This document shows positions 11,291 to 21,045 of a DNA stretch of 64,000 bases, in pieces. Source of the stretch: Limnanthes douglasii subsp. nivea (taxonomy: Eukaryota; Streptophyta; Magnoliopsida; Brassicales; Limnanthaceae); contig JAUPFV010000002.1 in the NCBI GenBank assembly GCA_036936605.1, forward strand, positions 218,103,546 through 218,167,545, written 5' to 3'. The notes under the pieces are model-generated. The model did no database searches. It saw only the letters and a program-made list of their open reading frames with translations, and was not told the origin of the DNA. The translations under genes were made by a program, and so were the position numbers. The first letter of the stretch is position 1. The number at the start of each line of letters is the position of its first letter.

Positions 11291-12797
11291 CTTTATTAAT
11301 ACTTAATAAATTAAGTATTCTTAAAATCCGAATATATTACCTTTTCAATCGTTTAATACAACGGAAAAACCAACATTAAATAGTGGGTCACTTATTCAAC
11401 CCTAGTTAATATAATGAATTTTATTAAACATAACTTTTAACCAAACTTGTTATAGGCGTGAATCCATTATTCTATATATTATAATATATTTTGTCTAACT
11501 ACAAACCCTAATTTTGTATTAAAGTATTTGCCATCAGTACATATGAAAATCTTTTATGTGATGACAATAACTCTATAATGTTTTGTGGACAGAAAACATA
11601 TAACTATTATTACAGTTATTAAATACCAAACTCGTACACAAATTTATCCATTAAGAACTGTATGCAAAATTCTTCTTTTATTCATTTATGGGTTTAAAGA
11701 TACATGCTAAAAATGCATTAAATAATTAACATGCAAACAATCATGAATTTCGTTTTACTTTTCATTAAATTACATGCAATTGACCTTAATGATTAAAGAA
11801 ACAAATTTTGTATACAAAACAAATACAAATTTCCTATTGCATGCAAATGATAAATTAATAATCGGCAAAATTACAAAGACATATTACCGCTTTAGTTCTA
11901 TGTTCTTGCAAATTTGCACAACAATTGTTAACCATTGTCTACCACTTTTTATCCACCGAAGAATTCGAATAACACAATAATATCTTTTTTTCTAAATGCT
12001 TTCGAATATCGACTTCAAGCATTTTCGGTCTTAGATACACACTTCCAACAACCAAAACAACAATTAATCCAAAGTGTGTATCATTTACAAAATTTAAAAC
12101 AGTTTAGAGATTATCATCATTTTCAAAAGGCAAGGGAGAAAAACTTACAGGATGTATGATATCATAGTTCCATTGATGTTTTAATACTTGATTATGGAAT
12201 CTCTTAAAGATGAGAACAAATCTCTTCATTTCAATCTTCATACAAATCATAAAACAAGAATATCTTCACACAAATCTCTTCATAAAACAAGAATATATAA
12301 TTTCAATCTTTTATTGGGAATTTTGTTTAGAGATTTATGGATAAACTCTGAAGTCTTGTTTTAACAATTTCAAATTTAAATTATATTGGTGGTTCTCCAA
12401 AATTTTCAACCGGATAAAATCAGAGCTTTTATTTTAAACAACGAGAATGAATTTTTGTTGTTGTTATCTTTTGTTACAGAACCATACTTATGTATTCAAC
12501 CAAAATACTCCAACTGTAAAACAGTTTTATGTCCAAAACGGTTGAAATTTCAAATGATAAACTGACTAAAAATTTAAATTCAAATTCGAATTATTTTTTC
12601 AAATTCAAATTTCTATGAATTTTCATAATAGCCTTATCATTCAAAATAAATCTAACCCGAACAAGGATTCGTCCATTGGACCCACTAATCATAATATATT
12701 CTAACAAGCGTGTACTCCACACACTCTGACTTGCTCGATAATATATTATGACTATATTGGTCGACTAGTTAATACAATTACACTAAAATATCCAACA
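10260..12797 (-). mobile_element. Non-autonomous copia-type element E-C (copy A)
   Basis: It lies on the minus strand. The 3' LTR is 10260-10746 (487 bp) and the 5' LTR is 12312-12797 (486 bp), with ends TGTTGG and CCAACA. The purine tract beside the 3' LTR (reverse of CTTCCCCCATTTTAGTG) matches that of E-1, and the LTR start resembles the E-1 LTR. The 1.57 kb interior has no intact gene. A degenerate RT trace remains near 10880-10975, where the frame reads YVSDMLIFG in place of YVDDMLIFG. The target-site duplication is TTCTC on the right and TTCTA on the left; both sides are TTCTC in copy B. Confidence 0.85.
11229..11289. repeat. (AT)n microsatellite
   Basis: An uninterrupted dinucleotide run of about 61 bp inside E-C. 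The same locus in copy B (49841-49860) is about 20 bp. Confidence 0.95.
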
Positions 12798-12802
12798 TTC
12801 TC

Positions 12803-13352
12803 CAAGAAGACGGTGGAGGACGACATTTATGCATTCATCGGACCTTGGACCTTGCCGTCTGAATCATACAAGGAATATTTTGGGGATTGATTACCGGGTG
12901 AGCGGATGGTACTCGACAATATCGAAGAGTGGTGTTGAGAATCCCACATCTTTTAACAACCAATGGTACCACAAAGAGATCATCAATACAAAAAGAGTAA
13001 GTAGTGCGCAAAACTATGGGGTGTCAAAAGACTTAGAGGAGACAAATATGGGTCTTGTAACCAGCATGGGAAACTATGGGTGAGATATTGGGCAGAAAGT
13101 TTTGGGTACCCCAGTCACACCTTTGCTTGAAGGGATGTTGACCTTTGGGAGGTAGAAGTGAACTGAACCTATTGATCACAAATCACGAGGTGAGATATCA
13201 CCTTTGCGGCGGAATCCCGTTCGACCCCACCATTAAATTCCATGGCAGAGGTTCGAGTCCGGAGCGTCGACATCAAATTCTGGCGGGGATCATTTGGTGG
13301 ATACTAATTTGGCTTAGCCCCGACTAGTGGCACATACAAAACCCATCGCACC
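12803..13352. other. Degenerate retroelement flank upstream of gypsy gag
   Basis: Short frames at 12829-13083 and 13145-13327 have no domain I recognise. The stretch precedes and probably belongs to the gypsy-type gag relic that follows. A lone GGTTCGAGTCC at 13250-13260 resembles a Pol III box B but has no box A partner. Confidence 0.4.
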
Positions 13353-13620
13353 TTGTGGCCCGTGAGGTTAGATTCTCCTTCAATTCCAGAAATTATGGCT
13401 TTCGAATTAGCACATAGCTTTAATCTTAGCAGTATGAAAAGATACCATGGGAACGAAGACCCATATCGTCATATAAAGTTCTTCATGGACGTAGTTGCTA
13501 ACTTTGCGGAAGATGAATGTTTGTGGTGTATATATTTTGCGATGACCCTCGGGGGAAATGCGCTCGCATAGTTCGGTCAACATGTTGCATTGTGAGGTTT
13601 GATATGTTTCAGACATCTTT
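13353..13620 (+). pseudogene. Ty3/gypsy gag relic (copy A)
   Basis: The frame reads a gag-like core: IPEIMA, then YHGNEDPYRHIKFF, then the C..YFAMTLGGNALA motif. This fits the retrotransposon gag family (IPE.MA ... Y.G..DP..H...F ... L.G.A..WF). A TAG replaces the Trp codon before FGQH and more stops follow, so it is dead. No LTRs could be linked to it. The same relic is at 51801-52070. Confidence 0.75.
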
Positions 13621-13629
13621 TAAACATAG

Positions 13630-13822
13630 ATTTGTTAAAAGTTAGCAGAAACTAGATTGAGATTAGACATACTACTCTATAGATTCATTAGCTATTATAG
13701 TATGCTCTCCGGGAGCAGACTTGTTTGAAGGTCTAACGAACCCATATATTCTTTGTCAGCGAGACTAACCACTATTATCTCAGTCCGAACCAGCTAGGAC
13801 TTGAGTTACCGGATCATCAATA
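13630..13822 (-). pseudogene. Old copia gag, distal half (copy A)
   Basis: Read on the minus strand it gives the middle of a copia gag, including TQVLAGSD, followed by remnants of the LL..E..I...N region, with stops. Its other half is at 19452-19960; E-1 split it. The two halves join in frame order around the CAATA target site. Confidence 0.7.
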
Positions 13823-14322
13823 TGTTAGATATTTTAGTGTAATTGGATCGACTAGTCGACCAATTTAATCATGATAAATTATCAAACAAGTCGTAGAGTG
13901 CGGAGTGCACGCTTGTTAGATTATATCATGACTAACAGGGTGAAGGGGCGTAGCCCCTTGCAGGGTTTAAATGGCAGAGCCCCTTGAGGGGTTACTTTTA
14001 TTTTGGTTAAATCGGCTATTGTTGGAAGTAAACAAAATTTCAAAATTGTAAATTTGATTGTTTTATTCAAATTTCAAATTTGAACCCATTTTATTACAAA
14101 AACCGTTTAAAGACCTTAACTACCCTAACTGCCAAATTGGTTGAATTGATAAAAGATGGGTTCTGTTGAAAAAGAAAAGACACATCAATTCATAATCTCT
14201 GTTCAAATAGAATATCTCTGATTTTATCTAATTAAATTTTTTGAGAAGCCCAAAAATATTTCAATAAGAAATTGTTTACAAGACTTCAGAGATTATCCAG
14301 AATCAAAACACTGTTTTCTACA
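13823..14322 (+). repeat. 5' LTR of E-1 (copy A)
   Basis: 500 bp, from TGTTAGATATTTTAG to TTTTCTACA. It contains a small GC-rich inverted segment, GGGGCGTAGCCCC, unlike its AT-rich surroundings. Confidence 0.9.
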
Positions 14323-14337
14323 AATTATTGAAATATT

Positions 14338-17300
14338 TTGGTCTTGTTGATGAAGATAAAGATGACGAATAGAGGAGAATCATCGAAGGAGATGACAAGA
14401 AAATTCGCTAAACTTGACAAGTTTGAAGGACATGATTTTATACGCTGGCAGAAAAAGATGCATTTTCTGTTGACTACCCTCAAGGTTGTGTATGTCCTGA
14501 GTACCCCCTGTCCCGAGATCATGGAGAATGAAACATTGGAGCAAACAAGGAGGCGCAACAAGCGGGATACTGATGACTACATTTGTCGTGGCCACATATT
14601 AAATGGTATGTCTGATACTTTGTTTGATGTATACCAAAATGTTGAATTTGCAAAAGAGTTATAGGATTCTATTTAATCGAAATACATGGCAGAAGATGCT
14701 TCTAGTAGGAAGTTCATGGTTAGTAATTTCATAAATTACAAAATGGTTGACTCTAGACCTGTAATGGAACAATATAATGAACTATTAAGAATTCTGGGTC
14801 AATTCGTTCAACAAAATATGAAAATGGACGAATTTATTTCGGTGTCTTCTGTTATTGACAAATTGCCTCCTTCATGAAAGGATTTTATTCATACACTGAA
14901 ACACACCAAAGAAGAAATGACTTTAGTCGAACTTTGTAGTCATTTTAAGATTGAAGAGTCTCTAAGGGGTCAAGATGAAATAAGAAATCTTAAGGGTAAA
15001 AACCAAGTGGGAAACTTATCTGTAAATGTGGATGAAATCAGTGGATTCTATAAGAATGGAAATACAGATAAGGGGAATAAACGAAAGTTTAAAGGCAACA
15101 ATAAAAACAACAATTTTTCCATCAAAGAGCCTAAAATTGCATGCTGGAAATGTGGCAAACCTGGTCACTTTAGGAGGGATTTTCGAGTTGGAAAAGGAAA
15201 AAATAATGTTGGTCCAAGTGGGAACAATGTTGGTTCAAGTGGAAACATTGCTGGTTCAAGTGGATTTAAGGATCCTGAAAAGCAACAAGGTCAAAATTCA
15301 ATTCAGAATTTTAATTCTGGTCAGAATTATATATCTCTAATGTCTGAGGCATTTTATGTGCAGGATGACGATGTTGCTTGGTGGATTGATTCGGGAGAAA
15401 TAAGTCATGTATGTAGGGATCTTCGATTGTTCAATAACTTTCAACCAATTGAAGATGGATCTTCACTTAAGATGGGAACTGTTGCAACCGAACCAATTAA
15501 AGGACTAGGAAATGTTAAATTACTATTTACTTCTGGAAAATACATATTATTAAACAATGTATTGTATGTTCCTGGGATTTGAAAAACTATTTTGTCTGGT
15601 GTTGTTTTAAACAATTGTGGTTTCAAACAAGTGTACGAAAGTGACAAATATGTATTGTCAAAATATGGTGTTTTCATAGGATTCAGATATTTGTGTAATG
15701 GTATGTTTATGTTAAATATTAATTTTTCGTTCCAAAATGATTTTGTTTGTATGACTTCTACTAGTATGTGTAGAAATTTGAATAAAACAGAATTATGGCA
15801 TGCTAGATTAGGACATGTTCATTAGGGAAGAATAAAAGACATGTCGAAAATGAGCCTTATTCCTCCTGTTGATGCAAACAATGAAAAATTTAAAACTTGC
15901 ATGTTAACTAAGATAACTAGAAAACCTTTCAATAATGTTAACCGAGTTTCCAAAATATTGGAACTAGTACACAATTACTTATGTGATATCCATGCTATAC
16001 CTTCGTTAGGAAATAAAAAATATGTTATTACTTTTATTGATGATGCATCTAGATATTGCTACATTTATTTTTTGCATGCTAAAATGACGCTCTTGATAAG
16101 TTTAAAATATATAAGGAAGAAGTAGAGCTACATAAGAATGATTTGATTAAAAATCTACGTACGGATAAATGAGGTGAATATTATGATCCTATATATTTTC
16201 AGTAAACGGGTATAATTTATCAAACCACGGCTCCTTATACACCACAGCAAAATAGTATAGCTGAGAGGAAGAATAGGACTTTGAAAGAAATGGTCAATTC
16301 CATGTTGTCCTATTTGGGTTTGAGTGAAGGATTCTGGGGTGAGGCTATGTTAACAGCCTGTTATTTATTGAATCGTGTTCCTAAAAGGAAGAAGATGAAC
16401 TCGTATGAGCTTTGGTTTAAGAAGCCTCCAACACTGAATTATCTAAGAGTTTGGGGTTGTACAGCAGTTGTAAGACTCACTTAACCTAAAAAGAAAAATT
16501 TCGGTGAAAAAGGTATATATTGTAACTTCATTGGGTATGCTGAGCATTCCATTTCATATAGGTTCTATGTGTTAGAATCTAAGGATTATGTGTCGGTGAA
16601 CACAGTTATCGAGTCAAGAGATGCAATAGTTTATGAAGAGAGATTTACTTCTATACCTAGACCTAGAGATTTGATTCAAAACTCTTTGAATAGGAACTCA
16701 AGTGAAATTAAAAATATATCAAGTGGTACCAATTGTGTACCTGAACCTTTTGAACCAAAGAGAAGTACTAGAACCAGAAAAGTTAAGATGTTCGGATCTG
16801 ATTTTCAACTTTATTTAGTTGAAGGGTCAAGAGATAAGATTGAGTATCAATATCAATATTGTTTTGTCATGGAATATGATCATAAGACTTTTAGTGATGT
16901 TATGGCATCAAGGGATGTTGCATTTTGGAAAGAAGCTATCCAAGATGAGATAGAGTCTATCATGTATAACAATACATGGGAATTGGCTGATTTACCTCAT
17001 GGGTGCAAATAATTGGGAAATAGATGGATCTTTAAACAAAAAATGAAAGTAGATGGTAATATTGAAAGGTATAAAGCTAGATTGGTTATACATGGATTTA
17101 CACAGAGAGAAGGAATTGAATTCTTTGATACTTATGCTCCGGTTGCTAGGATTTCCACCATTAGATTGTTGATTGCACTTGCATCTGTATACAATCTTGT
17201 AATTCATCAAATAGATGTTAAAACTGCATTCTTGAATTGTGATTTGGATGAAGAGATTTATATAAAACAACCCGAAGGGTTTGTCATGTCTGGTTGTGAA

Positions 17301-18417
17301 AACAAGGTATGCAAGTTGAAAAACTCTTTGTATGGTTTGTGACAAGCACCAAAAGATTGGCATACAAAATTTGATAATTTGATATTGTCTAATGGATTTA
17401 TTCTTAATCAAGCAGACAAGTGTGTATATAGTAAATTTGATAATTCTGGTAAATGAGTTTTGATTTATCTATATGTGGATGATATGTTGATTTTTGGTAC
17501 TGATCAAAATCAAGTTGATGAAACAAAGAAATTCTTATCATCTAATTTTGAGATGAAGGATTTGGGGGAAGGTGAAATGATTCTTGGTATAAGAATCAAG
17601 CGAAAGAACAATAGTATATCGATTTCTCAATCTCACTATATTGAGAAGGTATTAAATAAATTTAATTTTAAAGATTGTTCTGCGGTAAGCACACCTATAG
17701 ATCCTAGTATTAAGCTTCTACCTAATAAAGGTATTCCTATATCTCAACTTGAATACTCGAGAGCCATCGGGTGTCTTATGTATGCCATGACTAGCACTAG
17801 GCCGGATATTGCCTTTGATGTTGGAAAACTTAGTAAGTATAATAGAAATCCTAGTTCGCATCATTGGCAAGCTTTAAATCGAGTATTCAAGTATTTGAAA
17901 GGAACCATGAATTATGGTTTAACTTACACTGGGTTTCCTTCTGTACTTGAAGGATATTCAGACGCGAGTTACATTTCCAATATGGAAGATCATTCTCCTA
18001 TAAGTGGATGGGTATTTCTACTTGGGGGAGGTGCTATCTCTTGAGCGTCTAAGAAACAAACCTGTATTACTGATTCAACAATGGAATCAGAGTTTGTGGC
18101 ATTAGCAGCAGCGAATAAAGAAGCTAAGTGGCTAAGAAATTTAATGTATAAAATTCCGTTGTGTCCCAAACCGATATCACCTATATCTATTAGATGTGAT
18201 AGTGAGGCTGCCTTGGCTAATGTCTATAGACAAGTTTACAAAGGCAGGTCTAGACACTTAGGTGTTCGACACAGTATGATTCGTGAGCACATCACGCATG
18301 ATGTTATTTCAATAGAGTTTGTGAGAACTTAATATAATTTAGCCGATCATTTAACCAAAGGGTTAAGTAGAGATCTTGTGCACAAATCGGCTATAGGGAT
18401 GTGATTAAAGTCCATAT
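14338..18417 (+). pseudogene. E-1 gag-pol polyprotein, multiply broken (copy A)
   Basis: Domains read in order. Gag: from about 14352, with zinc knuckle CWKCGKPGHFRRDF at 15141-15182, where Phe replaces the last Cys. Protease: DSGE near 15390. Pre-integrase: WHARLGHVH. Integrase: APYTPQQN...AERKNR. RT: YVDDM at 17470-17484. RNase H: SDAS, MESEFVAL, CDSEAAL. Most pieces share one frame, interrupted by stops at about 14662, 14674, 14875, 15580, 15823, 16168, 16204, 16482, 17010, 17340, 17454, 18042, 18330 and 18402, plus a frameshift near 16085. Several stops are explained by TGG, CGA or CAA transitions, the pattern expected of cytosine deamination. Not functional. The TAA at about 14674 is shared with copy B and so predates the duplication. 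Confidence 0.92.
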
Positions 18418-18949
18418 AAAATCTCTCATGTTGAGATACCCAATTCCCATCTAATATGACATTAGGTGCTGAATTCAATGTGGAAAGCTTAACATCTAGA
18501 GACTGGAATACATTTTTATATCATCCCAAGGTATGTGTTCAGACCTGCAAGTTGTGAAGGTTGAAAATTATCTTCTTAATAGTTCTTTTGGAAAATTTTA
18601 TATGCGGGTGCAAGAAGAAATGAACTACCTATTTAAGCATGAAGTTTAGCCTCTTCAAGAAGCTAGGACTTGGCTTTGATATGCTTAAGAAGGATAAGGA
18701 CACAAGGCTAATAAAAATAGTGTCAAGTAAGAACAAGTGAGTATGTAAGTTTATGTGTATATTATTTTCATGTATTCATTGTGAATAGTAAAGCTTCAAT
18801 CCTTAGTGATACCTTGATATTTGAATATTTGGAATGTGTAATATACTAATGTGAAATTCAATCGTTACAATATTTCACTTATGCATAAATTTGTTAATTG
18901 TTGTGATTTTGTTTAGTAGATCATGAATTACACTAAAATGGGGGAAGAT
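18418..18949 (+). other. E-1 3' untranslated region and purine tract
   Basis: Non-coding sequence between the end of RNase H and the 3' LTR. It ends in ACTAAAATGGGGGAAGAT, the plus-strand primer tract directly before TGTTAG. Confidence 0.8.
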
Positions 18950-19451
18950 TGTTAGATATTTTAGTGTAACTAGATTGATTAGTCGACCAATTTAATCATG
19001 ATAAATTATCAAACAAGTCATAGAGTGCGGAGTGCACACTTATTAGATTATATCATGATTAACAGGGTGAAAGGGCGTAGCCCCTTGCGGGGGGTTTAAA
19101 TGGCAGAGCAACTTACGGGGTTACTTTTATTTTGGTTAAATCGGCTATTGTTGGAAGTTAACAAAATTTCAAAATTGGAAATTTGACCGTTTTATTCAAA
19201 TTTCAAATTTGAAGCCGTTTTATTACGAAAACCGTTTAAAGACCTTAACTACCCTAACTGCCAAATTGGTTTAATTGATAAAAGATGGGTTCTGTTGAAA
19301 AAGAAAAGACACATCAATTTATACTCTCTGTTCAAATAGAATATTTCTAATTTTATCCAATTGAAATTTATGGGAACCCCAAAAATATTTCAATAAGAAA
19401 TTGTTTACAAGACTTCAGAGATTATCCGGAATCAAAACACTGTTTTCTAGA
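18950..19451 (+). repeat. 3' LTR of E-1 (copy A)
   Basis: 502 bp, collinear with the 5' LTR but with numerous substitutions. It ends TTTTCTAGA, followed at once by the CAATA target-site copy. Confidence 0.9.
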
Positions 19452-19960
19452 CAATAGATACTCCAGAACCAACCAACACTGGATTATCAGCTATAGTTTT
19501 CATTTTGTTCAAGTAATCAGTCATAGTAGATGTACCTTTACGAGTCCTTTGGAATTATGATTTATTGTATGTGATTCATGTTCTTGTCTGTGAGCTAGAG
19601 AGCTTGTTGGCTGCATCCTAAAGGCCATTTTTCCCTCCTCCATCAACTCACTACTTCTTCACGACTCATTGTGAAGTATAGCCATCCAAGAAGGAGTTGA
19701 TCCCTCACAGTCCAGTCTTCATGATCTGGATGCTGAGAAATATTTCCTTAGGAGTCATTAATAAACTTAGGAGAACATGGCTTCACCCCTGTGATAAAGC
19801 CTTCCAATTTCTTACCTTTTACCATGAGCAATACCATAGTTTTCCACAACATGTAGTTGTTCTTGTCAAGTCTAATATGATTTTCTTATTGTTGCTCATT
19901 GTTTTATCATTGATCAACTAATGATCAGTTAACGAATTCATTAAGGTAATTGCCCCACAC
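19452..19960 (-). pseudogene. Old copia gag, proximal half (copy A)
   Basis: On the minus strand it reads degenerate copia gag: a W-K motif, VKG, KLEGFITGVKPC-like text, a DWTVRDQLLLGWLY-like stretch, TMSREEV, then a DYLNKMK-type motif before the CAATA site. Frameshifts and stops are frequent. It continues in the half at 13630-13822. Its own LTRs were not found. Confidence 0.75.
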
Positions 19961-20711
19961 TTCGACGACTTTCATAAAGGTAAGGTGTTTTGGCAAAGTA
20001 AAGACTTTAGTTTTTAAAATACTACACTATATTACATCCCAATATCCCGAGGGATACTAAAAATGGAAATATTAAGAAGTCAAACGATCACTCTGAGCAG
20101 CAAAAATAAATTATTCGAATGAGCATTAAGATTATTCTCACCGAAAAATATGTTGACATGATTGTAGAGGTTTTTCTCATCCTTGTTACTAGTTCCCTCG
20201 AGCACTTCCTCCTCGTCATCCATCTCCATATCACTTTCTTCGCGGGACACTCGAGCAGGTATTTGCTCAGTTGGTCCAACCTACCATAAAGAACCAAGGT
20301 TTAGGCCAGTAGACCATCGCAAACGTAATCTTTTTCTGTTGTTTGGCTGAATCTCTAGGTAATTAATTCTCGAGCACTAAAAGGGTATTATTCTTTTCAG
20401 TTTCCTCCTTATCCAGCAAAACTTGTATGTGTGTTTGAGATTGTGATATATTCGTTATGCAATCGAATCACAATGACCTATAACATTAAAAATCGTATGG
20501 TCTAGGTCTTTAATTATCAACCTTCTTCGGCACCTCCTCTACCTTGAACTCCATTCTCTCCTTCTCGTTGTCTTGCAGTTTCTTATGCAACTGATAGGTA
20601 GATTCCTACTCATCATGTTTAAGATATTCACGTTATCAACTCAGACATGCTTGACAGGGGATTCATCATGTTACAAAAGTCGACAAACATCAGATGGTTC
20701 TGATAAACCAT
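19961..20711. other. Non-coding flank, end of copy A and E-2 target region
   Basis: Up to 20134 this is shared with copy B. Beyond that it is unique. A minus-strand frame near 20088-20297 contains an acidic run but no domain I recognise. Confidence 0.45.
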
Positions 20712-20716
20712 GTTTT

Positions 20717-20982
20717 TGTTAGAATAATCTAAACATGTTTAAACATTCTAGCCGTTGTTTGAGTTTGTCAACGTGTATAAACGTTGAAACTGGTCTTAGT
20801 GTTTACGTATTATTAGGAACTGAAAAATAGGTAGTGCAGTAGTGGTAGGAGTTTGTTTGGAGTGGTTCCTTGTTTGTAGTAACCACCTGTTTATTTCCCT
20901 TCATATTCTGTATTTGTTTACGCATGAAAATATATAAGTTTTCCATTACTCAGGTGTGTGTGTTTATCATATCTGAATTATA
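20717..20982 (+). repeat. 5' LTR of E-2
   Basis: 266 bp starting TGTTAGAATAATC and ending GAATTATA. It carries a TATA-like TATATAAG at 20931-20938. The boundary is fixed by the GTTTT target-site copy and the adjacent primer site. Confidence 0.95.
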
Positions 20983-20984
20983 CT

Positions 20985-20996
20985 TGGTATCAGAGC
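20985..20996 (+). other. Primer binding site of E-2 (tRNA-Met type)
   Basis: TGGTATCAGAGC, two bases after the 5' LTR. This is the standard sequence complementary to plant initiator tRNA-Met in copia elements. Confidence 0.95.
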
Positions 20997-21045
20997 ATCA
21001 GGAAGCTGTTTCAATCGCAACACCCAGACCCAGACCTACTTCGAG

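Larger units (their letters stand above)
13823..19451 (+). mobile_element. Ty1/copia element E-1 (copy A), full length but dead
   Basis: The 5' LTR is 13823-14322 and the 3' LTR 18950-19451. The element starts with TG, the 5' LTR ends CA and the 3' LTR ends GA. The 5-bp target-site duplication is CAATA at 13818-13822 and 19452-19456. The polypurine tract TGGGGGAAGAT precedes the 3' LTR. No canonical TGGTATCAGAGC primer site follows the 5' LTR. The two LTRs differ at many positions, so the insertion is old. It sits inside an older copia gag in opposite orientation. Confidence 0.93.
7497..20134 (+). repeat. Segmental duplication, copy A (12.6 kb)
   Basis: This segment is collinear in direct orientation with 46824-55800, starting at CTAGAACACGATTA and ending at ATTAAGATTA. 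It holds a minisatellite, the non-autonomous element E-C, gypsy gag debris, an old inverted copia gag and E-1. Copy A is longer mainly because copy B lacks about 730 bp (around 8146-8876), about 105 bp (around 12965-13065) and 2.8 kb of E-1. Both copies carry identical element target-site duplications, so the elements were in place before the duplication. Confidence 0.9.

Noticed and set aside
13250..13260. tRNA gene suggested by GGTTCGAGTCC
   Set aside because: No box A at the right distance and no acceptor or anticodon stems.
16992..17411. 139-codon minus-strand frame opposite E-1 RT
   Set aside because: Antisense of the RT relic; no domain of its own.
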